Shown here piece after piece: positions 1 to 7,878 of a DNA stretch of 64,000 bases. Each line of letters starts with the position of its first letter. Positions within the stretch are counted from its first letter, which is position 1. The translations under genes and the position numbers were made by a program. The notes beneath the pieces were generated by a model. That model saw only the letters and a list, made by a program, of their open reading frames with translations. It was not told the DNA's origin and did not search any database. The stretch is from Phytopseudomonas flavescens (GTDB taxonomy: Bacteria > Pseudomonadota > Gammaproteobacteria > Pseudomonadales > Pseudomonadaceae), in the NCBI RefSeq assembly GCF_900100535.1, contig NZ_FNDG01000013.1, positions 1 through 64,000 of the forward strand, read 5' to 3'.

Positions 1-61
1 AGGAAGGAAGCGCCACAGGCGTTCAACAGCTAACAGCCGAGATCACACCAATACGCTAAAA

Positions 62-79
62 ACCCCTCGATTGCGGGGT
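62..79 (-). terminator. Rho-independent terminator, minus strand
   Basis: Read on the minus strand, a 5-bp stem (ACCCC/GGGGT) with a GCAATCGA loop is followed directly by a run of Ts (forward strand taaaaa just left of the stem). It lies downstream of the small minus-strand gene at 282-671 and probably ends its transcript. The stem is short, so confidence is moderate. Confidence 0.5.
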
Positions 80-82
80 AAA

Positions 83-106
83 GTGGGGGTGTTACAGCAC
101 CCCCAC
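83..106. terminator. Perfect 9-bp hairpin, possible terminator part
   Basis: The arms GTGGGGGTG (83-91) and CACCCCCAC (98-106) pair perfectly around a 6-base loop. There is no T-run on either side. It stands just upstream of the T-tailed minus-strand hairpin, and the two may work as a tandem terminator. Confidence 0.45.
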
Positions 107-281
107 CCCTCCGGGCGCCGTCGAGCGCTCAAAAAGCAGGGCTTCGCCCCTGGCCCGTTCCGGCCCATCGCAAATGTGCGAGTGGATCGCCTCGCAGGCT
201 GACACAGCGTGCCAATACAAGCAGAAGCGAGTGATCAGTGATGAGGGCTTGGGCGGCGCGGAGAAAACCGCCCGGCAGGAT

Positions 282-671
282 CTACTGAGGGGCCTTGCTG
301 GCCGAAAGGCGGTTAACGAAATCGACCATCCGCTCGCCTGGTAGCGGCGAAATGGTACCTGCTGGATCTCCGATCGGCGCTGGCCGGGCTGAGCCTGCAG
401 GTGATTTTGGTACCGGATCGTCGAGTAGATCACCCTGGCCGCACGCTTCGAGCAGAATTGCTGCGGCTGATCGTGCGCGCTCAAGGGTCTGTCGAAGAAC
501 GGCAATTTCGCGGTCACGGTCTTGAACATCACGCTTCAAGCAACGGACTTCGGCGGAGAGTTTAGGGGCATCTTCAGCAGCAGCCATGAATGCCTTGCTG
601 GCAACTTTCTGGCCGTACTGGATCTTGAGGGAGTCGACGAGCGCGTCGTCTGCATCGAATTTGATCAGCAT
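282..671 (-). CDS. Small coiled-coil protein of an accessory element, function unknown
   Basis: The 129-residue reading frame starts MLIKFDADDALV. An earlier in-frame ATG at 875 exists, but the start at 671 is preceded by AAAGG about 10 bases upstream, and the added N-terminal stretch is low-complexity readthrough of the repeat array. The middle (about residues 30-75) is rich in charged heptad-like sequence (EVRCLKRDVQDRDREIAVL) and probably forms a coiled coil. The C-terminal 45 residues are proline and glycine rich. I do not recognise a family. The GGTACC sites upstream, one overlapping the ribosome binding site region, suggest an autoregulated DNA-binding or partition-like protein from a plasmid or integrative element. 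That role is inference from layout only. Confidence 0.6.
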   Translation of the reverse strand: MLIKFDADDALVDSLKIQYGQKVASKAFMAAAEDAPKLSAEVRCLKRDVQDRDREIAVLRQTLERARSAAAILLEACGQGDLLDDPVPKSPAGSARPAPIGDPAGTISPLPGERMVDFVNRLSASKAPQ

Positions 672-860
672 CTTTTTGGTACCTTTCCGTTTGACCAGGT
701 TAGTGCCCCGGGGCGGGAAATGGTACCAAATCAAAACAGCACCGTGAATAGCTTTGGTACCGTTTCTTCCGAGCTCGAGCAGATCCAGGGCGAGAGATTG
801 GTACCGTTTTGTGCTGCTGCAGATCCTGGCCGGCGCCGATCTGGAGGTGGCAGTGGTACC
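354..860. repeat. Array of seven GGTACC palindromes (phased iteron-like sites)
   Basis: GGTACC occurs at 354, 409, 678, 722, 756, 800 and 855. Five sites lie in the 190 bases upstream of the start of the minus-strand gene at 671, with start-to-start spacings of 44, 34, 44 and 55 bases; the two sites inside the gene are also 55 apart. Several have A-rich flanks (GGTACCAAA on one strand). A 6-base palindrome is expected about once per 4 kb, so this is not chance. Spacings close to multiples of 11 suggest a protein binding the same face of the helix. Confidence 0.7.
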
Positions 861-1107
861 AAAACGGCCTCGCATAATACGTGGTGATGTTCAACCTGAC
901 CCTGACGGGTCTGCCGTGGCCTGCGGATAGTCCCACGGCACCGGTCAAACATAACCCCGAGCGGCCATTATGCGAACCTAAGTTCGGGCCTGTTCGTGAG
1001 TCACATCCCGGTTTTCATCGCTTGGGAGTCCTTCATTCGTACGTACGCCGTCGAAACAGGCGCGAGGCTTTACCTGGGCCCTGCGCCGGGCAAGCCTCGC
1101 TGAATCC
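672..1107. other. Intergenic region at the edge of the accessory element
   Basis: No convincing gene is seen on either strand. The left part (678-860) holds the GGTACC array. CCGTGG/CCACGG arms lie at 914-919 and 933-938. A perfect 9-bp stem, GCGAGGCTT (1062-1070) with AAGCCTCGC (1092-1100), lies just beyond the 3' end of the gluconate permease gene and may help end its transcript, although it lacks a T-run. The border between accessory DNA and chromosome probably falls in this stretch. Confidence 0.5.
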
Positions 1108-2484
1108 CTACAGAATCAGGCTGCCGACCACGGCCAGTATGAATGCGATGGAGCCCAACAAGGTTTCCATCACCGTCCAGGTCTTGAGGGTGGTCTTCTC
1201 GTCCATTTCCAGGAAGCGACTGACCAGCCAGAACCCTGAGTCATTGACATGGGAGAGCACCGTCGCGCCGCCGGCGATCGCCACCACGATGAAGCACAGG
1301 TCGAACTCGCTGAGCCCCGGTGTCGCGGTAACCATCGGCGCTACCAGTGCCGCCGTGGTGGTCAGCGCCACGGTCGCGGAACCCTGGGCCACACGCAGTG
1401 CTGCAGAGATCACGAAGGCCGCGAGAATTACCGGCATGCCTGTATCCGAAAGCGTATCCGCCAGTGCATCGCCGATACCGCTGGTGCGCAGCACGCCACC
1501 GAACATGCCCCCTGCTCCTGTTACCAGGATGATCGAGCAGATCGGTCCAAGCGCGCCTTCACAGACCTTTTCGAGATGTTGGCGGGTGTGTCGGCCACTG
1601 AAAGCGATCAGCGCGAACAGTACGGTGATCAGCAATGCTACCGGCGTTTTACCGATCATGCGCAGGAACTGCACCCACGTGCTATTGCCGTCGACCGTGC
1701 CCATTACGCTGAGGGTATTGAGGCCGGTGTCTAGGAAGATCAACACCAGCGGCATCAGCAGAATGGTCAGCACCAGCCCGAATCGCGGCGGTGCCACGCT
1801 GGCATCGCGTTCCACATCGGTCAGAAAGCTGGCCGGCAGTTTGAGATTGAAGCGTTTGCCCGCCCACAGGCCGAACAGATAGGCACCGAAGTACCAGGTC
1901 GGCAGTGCGATGATTGTCCCGACGATGACCAGCAAACCGATGTTCGCGCCCAGCAACTCGGCGGCTGCCACAGGGCCGGGATGCGGCGGCACCAGCGCAT
2001 GCATCGCAGCAAAAGCACCTGCGGCCGGCAACGCGTACGTCAGCGTCGAGCCGCCGAAGCGCTTGGCCACGCTGAAGATGATCGGCAGCATGACGATCAA
2101 GCCGGCGTCGAAGAAGATCGGGAAGCCGAACAGCAATGAAGCGACACCCAGGGCAAACGGTGCCCGGTGTTCGCCGAACTTGTTGATCAGCGTGTCTGCC
2201 AGCACCTGGGCGCCGCCGGTTATTTCCAGCAATCGGCCGATCATGGCGCCGAGGCCGACCAGCAAGGCTACAGCCGCCAGCGTGGTGCCGAACCCGCCAA
2301 GTAACGTTGGGACAATCTTGTCGAAGGGAATCTGCGTGGCCAGCGCGGTGAAGATACTCACCACCACGAGTGCCAGAAAAGCATGCAGACGAAAGCGGAT
2401 GATCATCAGCAACAATAGGAGGACTGCGCCTGCCGCGATGGACAGAAGCGCCCCTGCGCCGAGGGTAGTGGTCACCTCATTCAT
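1108..2484 (-). CDS. gntT: Gluconate:H+ symporter, GntP family
   Basis: This 458-residue inner-membrane permease imports gluconate with protons. It is hydrophobic throughout with about 12-14 membrane segments and carries GntP-family signatures such as FGFPIFFDAGLIVMLPIIF and ALVPPHPGPVAAAE. I chose the ATG at 2484 because AGGAGG stands 9 bases upstream; the frame continues 18 codons further up without support. It lies 157 bases downstream of the gluconokinase gene on the same strand. The gap contains a near-match to the GntR operator, so it may have its own regulated promoter. It is called gnuT in some Pseudomonas annotations. Confidence 0.93.
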   Translation of the reverse strand: MNEVTTTLGAGALLSIAAGAVLLLLLMIIRFRLHAFLALVVVSIFTALATQIPFDKIVPTLLGGFGTTLAAVALLVGLGAMIGRLLEITGGAQVLADTLINKFGEHRAPFALGVASLLFGFPIFFDAGLIVMLPIIFSVAKRFGGSTLTYALPAAGAFAAMHALVPPHPGPVAAAELLGANIGLLVIVGTIIALPTWYFGAYLFGLWAGKRFNLKLPASFLTDVERDASVAPPRFGLVLTILLMPLVLIFLDTGLNTLSVMGTVDGNSTWVQFLRMIGKTPVALLITVLFALIAFSGRHTRQHLEKVCEGALGPICSIILVTGAGGMFGGVLRTSGIGDALADTLSDTGMPVILAAFVISAALRVAQGSATVALTTTAALVAPMVTATPGLSEFDLCFIVVAIAGGATVLSHVNDSGFWLVSRFLEMDEKTTLKTWTVMETLLGSIAFILAVVGSLIL

Positions 2485-2618
2485 GATGAGCGCCCTCCTC
2501 TGCGACTGCAGCCACTCGGCCAGACCGAGCACGATCATCTTTCAGGGACAGGTAACGGTGAGCTTGATGGATGGTTTTCATGTCGTCTCCACTTGTCTTT
2601 GTTATGGGAGAAGCGTGG

Positions 2619-2636
2619 TTGTGTTGCGCTATCTGC
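2619..2636. promoter_or_regulatory. Near-match GntR operator upstream of gntT
   Basis: Minus strand reads CAGATAGCGCA, close to the AAG-N-TAGCGCT core seen at the two stronger sites near gntK/gntR, with one change at each end. It lies in the gntK-gntT gap, a sensible place for separate control of the permease. It is weaker than the other two sites. Confidence 0.4.
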
Positions 2637-2641
2637 GCGTG

Positions 2642-3160
2642 TTATCGACCGGACGCGCGCCACCAGTCAGCGGCCTGCTGGCCGAGGGTGCCGATAGGCT
2701 GCGTGGCATCGAGGGTAAGCGTCGCGCGCTCGCCGTGGGGCGGTTCAAGAGTCGCGAACTGGCTGTCGATAAGGCTCGCCGGCATGAAGTGACCGGGGCG
2801 ATCACCCACACGCCTGGCGGCTTCTTCACGGGTCAATTCGAGAAAGACGAAGCCCAGACCGGGCACGGCTTCGCGCAGCCGGTCACGGTATTTGCGCTTG
2901 AGTGAGGAGCAGGCCAGTAGCGGCCGATCATGGGTTTCGAGGGCGCTGGCCAGTTCCTGACCCAGACGAGTCAGCCAGTCGGCACGGTCCTCATCGGTGA
3001 GAGGAATGCCGGCGCTCATCTTCTCGATGTTGGCGGGTGGGTGAAACTGGTCACCTTCGATCAGGTAACCGCCGACCTTTTCGGCGATCGATTCTCCGAC
3101 GCAGCTCTTGCCGCAGCCGGATACGCCCATGACGACCAGCGCGGTTATTGGGTTATGCAT
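2642..3160 (-). CDS. gntK: Gluconokinase (ATP:gluconate 6-phosphotransferase)
   Basis: This 172-residue cytoplasmic kinase makes 6-phosphogluconate from gluconate for the Entner-Doudoroff pathway. The P-loop MGVSGCGKSCVGESIA is at about residues 11-26. The family motifs EGDQFHPPANIEKM and LTDEDRADWL follow, then CSSLKRKYRDRLR and PGHFMPASLIDSQFATLEPP near the end. The ATG at 3160 has GGAG about 9 bases upstream; an ATG at 3295 would run back through the operator region. It is the first gene of the gntK-gntT unit and divergent from gntR, with GntR-type operators between. It is also called gnuK. Confidence 0.95.
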   Translation of the reverse strand: MHNPITALVVMGVSGCGKSCVGESIAEKVGGYLIEGDQFHPPANIEKMSAGIPLTDEDRADWLTRLGQELASALETHDRPLLACSSLKRKYRDRLREAVPGLGFVFLELTREEAARRVGDRPGHFMPASLIDSQFATLEPPHGERATLTLDATQPIGTLGQQAADWWRASGR

Positions 3161-3181
3161 ATCGCAACTCCAGCGGAAGAC

Positions 3182-3197
3182 AGCGCTATCTTTGAGG
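3182..3197. promoter_or_regulatory. GntR operator (gntK side)
   Basis: Minus strand reads AAAGATAGCGCTG. This fits the AAG-N-TAGCGCT half of the operator I recall for P. aeruginosa GntR (AC-N-AAG-N-TAGCGCT). It lies just upstream of gntK; the same motif recurs 125 bases away beside gntR. Confidence 0.65.
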
Positions 3198-3306
3198 GTC
3201 GTAGACTTCTGCAAGACGGCGGCTTCGAATGTTGTAAATGTTATTCGCCAGGTACTGCTGCTCGGGGCCAGGTACGCAATGCACGAGATTGCCAAGCCTT
3301 TGAGAC

Positions 3307-3322
3307 AGCGCTACCTTAAACA
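3307..3322. promoter_or_regulatory. GntR operator (gntR side)
   Basis: The second copy of AAG-N-TAGCGCT on the minus strand (TTTAAGGTAGCGCTGTC) lies about 15 bases before the gntR start codon, as expected for autorepression. It shares GACAGCGCTA with the other site. Confidence 0.65.
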
Positions 3323-3335
3323 TCAATCACGGCCG

Positions 3336-4376
3336 ATGACAACCCTGGCGATGAAATCTCCGACGCACAGCAGCTCCCGCACCCTTGGCATGCCCACGCT
3401 GGCGGAAGTCGCTGAACGTGCTGGGGTCTCCACCATCACTGCGTCCCGTGCATTGCGCGGCGTCGCCACGGTAGGTACGGATCTGGCGGATCGCGTGCGC
3501 AAGGCGGCCGACGAGTTGGGCTACGTGGCCAACCCTGCTGCACGCACCCTGGCGTCGGCGCGCAGCACATCGGTGGTGGTGCTCATCCCCTCCCTCTCCA
3601 ACCAGTTGTTCATCGAGCCGCTGGATGCGATCCACGAGGTGATGCGCCCGCGTGGCATCGAAGTGCTGATTGGCGACTACCACTACTGTCGGGACGAAGA
3701 AGAGCGACTGGTGCGCAACTACCTGCCGTATCGGCCGATGGGCATGCTGTTGACCGGCTTCGACCGCACCGAGGGCACGCGGCATCTGCTCGGTGCCAGC
3801 CGCATTCCCTGTGTACACATGATGGAATTGAGCAGCGCACCGGGTATCGCCAGTGTCGGTTTCTCTCAGCAGGCCGCCGGTGAAGCCGTGGCGCAGCACC
3901 TGCTGCAACAGGGGCGCAAGCGGCTCGCCTACATCGCCGCTCAGTTGGACCCAAGGGTGATGCAGCGTGGCGAAGGATTCCGGCGCACGCTGCAGGCGGC
4001 CGGCGTCTATGACCCGGCGCTGGAGCTGTTGCACCCCCTGCCCTCATCCATCGGTTTGGGCGGTCAGTTGTTTCGCGAGTTGCTGCAGCGCCATCCGGAT
4101 GTCGACGGCATTTTCTTCTGCAACGACGACCTTGCTCAGGGGGCACTGTTCGAGGCACAGCGTGGTGGCATCGCCATCCCCGGGCGTGTGGCGCTGGTCG
4201 GCTTCAACGACCTGCCGGCGTCCGCCCATACGGTGCCGAGGCTGTCGTCGATTCACACACCGCGCAGCGAAGTTGGCCGTGAAGCCGCGAATCTGCTGCT
4301 GAAGATGCTCGATGGCCGCCCTGCTGCGTCGAGCGTCGACCTCGGCTTCGAACTGCGGGTGCGTGAAAGCAGCTAG
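3336..4376 (+). CDS. gntR: LacI-family repressor of gluconate genes
   Basis: This 346-residue regulator has an N-terminal LacI helix-turn-helix (PTLAEVAERAGVSTITASRALRG, about residues 19-41) followed by a periplasmic-binding-protein-like effector domain ending with VALVGFNDLPAS. In Pseudomonas, GntR represses gluconate uptake and phosphorylation and is released by gluconate or 6-phosphogluconate. The frame is open back to 3108, but that part covers the operators. I took the ATG at 3336; another ATG at 3351 is equally possible because neither has a clear ribosome binding site. It is divergent from gntK. Despite the name, this is not a GntR-fold protein. Confidence 0.9.
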   Translation: MTTLAMKSPTHSSSRTLGMPTLAEVAERAGVSTITASRALRGVATVGTDLADRVRKAADELGYVANPAARTLASARSTSVVVLIPSLSNQLFIEPLDAIHEVMRPRGIEVLIGDYHYCRDEEERLVRNYLPYRPMGMLLTGFDRTEGTRHLLGASRIPCVHMMELSSAPGIASVGFSQQAAGEAVAQHLLQQGRKRLAYIAAQLDPRVMQRGEGFRRTLQAAGVYDPALELLHPLPSSIGLGGQLFRELLQRHPDVDGIFFCNDDLAQGALFEAQRGGIAIPGRVALVGFNDLPASAHTVPRLSSIHTPRSEVGREAANLLLKMLDGRPAASSVDLGFELRVRESS

Positions 4377-4459
4377 TCGAAGGAGCCATCGACTGCGGTC
4401 ATCAAACCGCAATCGATTTCCGACATGCTTCGAACCTGACACAGGGATGTGTTCCCCAG

Positions 4460-4490
4460 AAAGAAGCCCGGTCAGATGCCGGGCTTCTTT
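4460..4490. terminator. Bidirectional terminator between gntR and the oxidoreductase gene
   Basis: A perfect 12-bp stem, AAAGAAGCCCGG (4460-4471) with CCGGGCTTCTTT (4479-4490), surrounds a 7-base loop. A and T runs flank both sides, so it can serve both convergent genes. Confidence 0.9.
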
Positions 4491-4504
4491 CCTTCAGGGT
4501 TGCA

Positions 4505-5521
4505 TCATTCCAGCGTCAGTGCGACACGGCCGCGATCCGGGCAGGCTTCCATGTAGCGGTGTGCTTCGACGAACGCCTCGAACGGGAAGGTCTTGTCGAT
4601 GCGCGGCTTGAGCACACCTTCCGCGGTCAGCTTGTTGATGTGATCGAGTGCACGCTGTACCGCCGCGCAATCCTGTTCGATCCCCAGTTCCGAATGCCCG
4701 GTGAAGTCCAGCACGCAGTGACGGAAGAACTGCAGGTGCTTCTTGAACGCCGCGCAAGCCGGGAACGCGGCATCGTTGCCGCCATTGAGGCCGTAAAGAA
4801 TCAGCTTGCCCCGGGTGGCGGCGACGTCGCCGAGCAGCTTGAGCTGCTGGCCGGCACAGTGGTCGAGGATCACTTCGGCGCCCTTGCCTTCGGTGTAGCG
4901 CTCGACCTCGAGCACCAGGTCCTGCTCTTCGGTGAAGATGATCTTGTCGGCGCCCAGCTCGCGGAGGAACTCGCGACTGTCCGGCACGCTGGTGGATACG
5001 ATGACGTTAGCACCCAGCGCCTTGGCCAGTTGCACCGACTGCGGAGCCAGGCAATGGCAGGCCTCGGTGATCAGCACGTGCTGACCGGCCTTGAGCTTGG
5101 CCAGGTCGACCATCGCGAAGTAGGCGAACAGCAGGCCGGTGTAGTGCACGCTGGCTTCCGGTGGGCTGAGTACGTCCGGATAGCGGGTCAGCGCGAAGCG
5201 CGGTACGACCACACGGTCGCCCCAGGTCGGATAGCGGTTGGGGGTGCTGGCAGGAAATGCTGCAACCTGTGCGCCGACCTCGAGGTCATCAACGCCCTCG
5301 CCCACGGCTTCCACGATACCGGCCAGCTCCGAGCCGACACCTGAAGGCAATTTGGCTTCTTCCGAGGCCAGGTTCTGGCGCCACAGCACGTCGCCCCAGC
5401 TCACCCCGAGGGCCTGGACGCGCACCAGCACCTCCCCCGCTGCGGGGATGGGTGTCGGCAGTTCTTCGCACTGCAAAACGCTGGCGTCGCCAAACTTGTG
5501 GAAACGGATCATGCGGGACAT
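4505..5521 (-). CDS. Medium-chain oxidoreductase (quinone-oxidoreductase-like)
   Basis: The 338-residue protein has an N-terminal GroES-like domain (GEVLVRVQALGVSWGDVLWRQ) and a Rossmann-fold NAD(P)-binding half (LKAGQHVLITEACHCLAPQSVQLAKALGANVIV). The usual catalytic zinc cysteine after GVS is replaced by W-G-D, so I expect a zinc-free quinone or enoyl reductase rather than an alcohol dehydrogenase. The ATG at 5521 has GAGG seven bases upstream and is preferred over an ATG four codons earlier. It is divergent from the LysR gene at 5762, which may control it. The substrate is unknown. Confidence 0.85.
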   Translation of the reverse strand: MSRMIRFHKFGDASVLQCEELPTPIPAAGEVLVRVQALGVSWGDVLWRQNLASEEAKLPSGVGSELAGIVEAVGEGVDDLEVGAQVAAFPASTPNRYPTWGDRVVVPRFALTRYPDVLSPPEASVHYTGLLFAYFAMVDLAKLKAGQHVLITEACHCLAPQSVQLAKALGANVIVSTSVPDSREFLRELGADKIIFTEEQDLVLEVERYTEGKGAEVILDHCAGQQLKLLGDVAATRGKLILYGLNGGNDAAFPACAAFKKHLQFFRHCVLDFTGHSELGIEQDCAAVQRALDHINKLTAEGVLKPRIDKTFPFEAFVEAHRYMEACPDRGRVALTLE

Positions 5522-5761
5522 CGTCAACCTCAAGTGATCGCGGATTGGTTATCCAATGGAATCGACTTTATCCGTGGATGTTCGCACACACCACCCGGCA
5601 CCAGTGATAGTCGACATGCCTGCCAGTGATATAGGCTGCCAGAACGTGTGGATATAGCGATGGTACCGATGCCTTTCCCAATCCGCTCGAGTGCTCGTAC
5701 TATTGGCGCACAAGGCTCTCACTAGCGTCCCGCTCTGGCAAGCCCGCACATTGGTACCTGG

Positions 5762-6676
5762 ATGAACCGCAATGACCTGCGCCGTCTCGATCTCAACCTG
5801 CTGATCGTCTTCGAAACACTCATGCACGAACGCAGCGTGACCCGTGCGGCTGAAAAGCTGTTTCTCGGCCAGCCGGCAATCAGCGCCGCACTGGCGCGGC
5901 TGCGTACGCTGTTCGACGACCCGTTGTTCGTGCGCACCGGGCGCAGCATGGAACCCACAGCACGGGCGCAGGAAATCTTCGCCCTGCTCTCGCCGGCGCT
6001 GGATTCGATCTCGACGGCTGTGAGCCGCGCTTCGGAATTCGACCCCTCCACGAGTACCGCGGTATTCCGTGTCGGCCTGTCCGATGACGTCGAATTCGCC
6101 CTGCTTCCCGCCCTGCTCCGCCGTTTGCGCTCTGAAGCGCCCAATGTGGTGCTGGTGGTGCGCCGTGCCAACTACCTGCTGATGCCCAACCTGCTGGCCT
6201 CTGGGGAGATTTCGGTAGGCGTCAGCTACACCGAGGAGCTACCGGCCAACGCCAAGCGCAAGACCCTGCGCCGCAGCAAGCCGAAGCTGCTGCGTGCCGA
6301 TGTCGTACCCGGACCGCTGACTCTGGACGACTACTGCGCTCGCCCACATGCCATGGTGTCTTTCGCGGGCGATCTCAATGGTTTCGTCGATGAACAACTG
6401 GCGCGCCTGAACCGCAGCCGCAAGGTGGTGCTCGCCGTGCCGCAGTTCAATGGCCTGGGCACCCTGCTGGCGGGCACCGACCTGATCGCTGTGGTGCCCG
6501 ACTACACCGCCGCCACCCTCACCGCCGCCGGGGGGCTGCGCGCCGAGGATCCACCGTTCGAGAGCGAGGCCTTCGAGATGTCCATGGCCTGGCGCGGCGC
6601 TCAGGACAACGACCCGGCCGAGCGCTGGTTGCGCTCGCGGATTCAGATGTTTTTCGGCGACCCTGAAAGTCTTTAA
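5762..6676 (+). CDS. LysR-family transcriptional regulator
   Basis: This 304-residue LysR protein has its winged helix at residues 8-65 (LNLLIVFETLMHERSVTRAAEKLFLGQPAISAALARLR) and a PBP2-type effector domain after it. It lies 240 bases from the divergent oxidoreductase gene and is a likely regulator of it. Its last nine codons (MFFGDPESL and stop) and the following bases recur, diverged, at 21884, marking the left border of the biosynthetic island. The coding sequence appears intact. Confidence 0.9.
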   Translation: MNRNDLRRLDLNLLIVFETLMHERSVTRAAEKLFLGQPAISAALARLRTLFDDPLFVRTGRSMEPTARAQEIFALLSPALDSISTAVSRASEFDPSTSTAVFRVGLSDDVEFALLPALLRRLRSEAPNVVLVVRRANYLLMPNLLASGEISVGVSYTEELPANAKRKTLRRSKPKLLRADVVPGPLTLDDYCARPHAMVSFAGDLNGFVDEQLARLNRSRKVVLAVPQFNGLGTLLAGTDLIAVVPDYTAATLTAAGGLRAEDPPFESEAFEMSMAWRGAQDNDPAERWLRSRIQMFFGDPESL

Positions 6677-6726
6677 GCGTCGTCACGTAGCCTGTTCATC
6701 CTGATCATTTCTGCTTTTTGATGGAC
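6647..6726. repeat. Left copy of an imperfect 80-bp direct repeat flanking the island
   Basis: This covers the last codons of the LysR gene, its stop and about 50 downstream bases. Aligned to 21884-21962, I count about 63 of 80 positions identical with one gap. In the LysR codons the differences are mostly third-position changes (TTC/TTT, GGC/GGG, GAC/GAT, GAA/GAC, CTT/CTC, TAA/TAG). The right copy therefore comes from a homologous LysR gene and is not a recent duplicate. Confidence 0.75.
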
Positions 6727-7176
6727 CATGGACGTCCATGCACTTTCAGTGGATTGCTACGTTCGAAGGCATATTTGAGGGCATGCTTGGGATGGTTTGA
6801 GCGGATGCCCCCAGCCTCACGTACAACAAGCCCCCGTAGAAAACTCCCCCATTGCTCGCCGCAAGCACCGCTGAATGGAGGTAGGCCGAGGAGAGGCTCC
6901 CCTGCGCCCAAGCGTGTGAGCAACCCAGTGTTCCAGCGCAATAGTGGACAGATCAACCAACTGTACTGTGAAGTAGGAATACTCCGTCAAGTCCTTGTCT
7001 GGCGCCCATAGTGCAAACGGCATGTATAACACCTGGTTATCCATGTAGGAAAAATCCGAAGGATAAGTCGTCTATTTGGTCTTTACAGTGCGGCACCGGC
7101 GAATAAGAATGAACCCCTACTCACGCCACCACCCTGATTCATTCAACCTGAAAAATAATTTTCCGGAGAATACAGA
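6727..7176. other. Island left flank, no firm gene
   Basis: Short frames on the minus strand (6817-7044, 75 codons; 6705-6956, 83 codons) have no family resemblance that I can name and no good start signals; they may be eroded remnants. The A+T content rises from about 6950 towards the methyltransferase gene, and the promoter of the left operon should lie in the last 150 bases. Confidence 0.4.
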
Positions 7177-7866
7177 ATGGCCAGCGAAAATAACGCCACG
7201 AGAACTTCCACCGCCTATTCCTCGACATCGGTCAATCGTGCCCTCAACTTCAATCGCGATTACTTTCGCCTCAGGGATTACTATGAAACATGGTCTACTG
7301 ATTATGACAACGATGTGTCAGAAGAGAACTATTGCGGTCCACTTGTAATCAGCGACCTGCTGACATCGCTTCTTGGCAACGCAGGCACAGACAACAGACA
7401 CCTTCGTAGCGCTTTACGCATCATGGATGCCTGCTGCGGGACCGGACTGGTAGGGAAACAACTGACCCAGCGAGGTTTTAGCACTATAGAAGGTTGCGAT
7501 CTGTCACCGGCGATGACACAGTTGGCGCGTCAGACCCAAGCGTATGGGGCGCTCTACGGCGGAGTGGATCTGACCGAACACAACACGTTAATTGCGGACG
7601 ACTGGTATGACGCAACCTTGTGCTGCGGTGCGTTCATCGAGGGTCACTTGCCCATCGAAGCCATTCACGAACTTATTCGCATGACCGCCCCCGGCGGACT
7701 TTTACTGTTTAGCACGCGCTGCACATTCTATGAGGCAGAAAACTTCGCGGACCTGTTGGACAGTTTAGTCGCGGCAAAAAAACTATCCCCCCTACCGTCA
7801 CTTATGAATGCTCCTTATTTAGATGAGGTACAGGCTCACTACCTAGCCTTTAGCATTGCCCGATAA
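7177..7866 (+). CDS. SAM-dependent class I methyltransferase
   Basis: The 229-residue protein is first in the left operon of the island. Motif I (IMDACCGTGLVGKQL, about residues 82-96) and an acidic motif II (EGCDLSPAM) form the SAM site, and a post-core MTAPGGLLLFSTR segment follows. GGAG lies 9 bases before the ATG. The acceptor (O, N or C) cannot be told. The gene is visibly less G+C rich than the core genes in this window, a sign of transfer. The downstream oxygenase begins 12 bases after its stop. Confidence 0.88.
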   Translation: MASENNATRTSTAYSSTSVNRALNFNRDYFRLRDYYETWSTDYDNDVSEENYCGPLVISDLLTSLLGNAGTDNRHLRSALRIMDACCGTGLVGKQLTQRGFSTIEGCDLSPAMTQLARQTQAYGALYGGVDLTEHNTLIADDWYDATLCCGAFIEGHLPIEAIHELIRMTAPGGLLLFSTRCTFYEAENFADLLDSLVAAKKLSPLPSLMNAPYLDEVQAHYLAFSIAR

Positions 7867-7878
7867 GGGGACTGGAGC

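Noticed and set aside
5662..5758. Two more GGTACC sites (5662 and 5753) between the oxidoreductase and LysR genes
   Set aside because: They are isolated, 91 bases apart and far from the left-edge array; nothing links them to the small unknown gene.
6817..7044. Minus-strand 75-codon frame starting MDNQVLYMPFALW
   Set aside because: It has no recognisable family or ribosome binding site, and it lies in apparently eroded DNA next to an island border.
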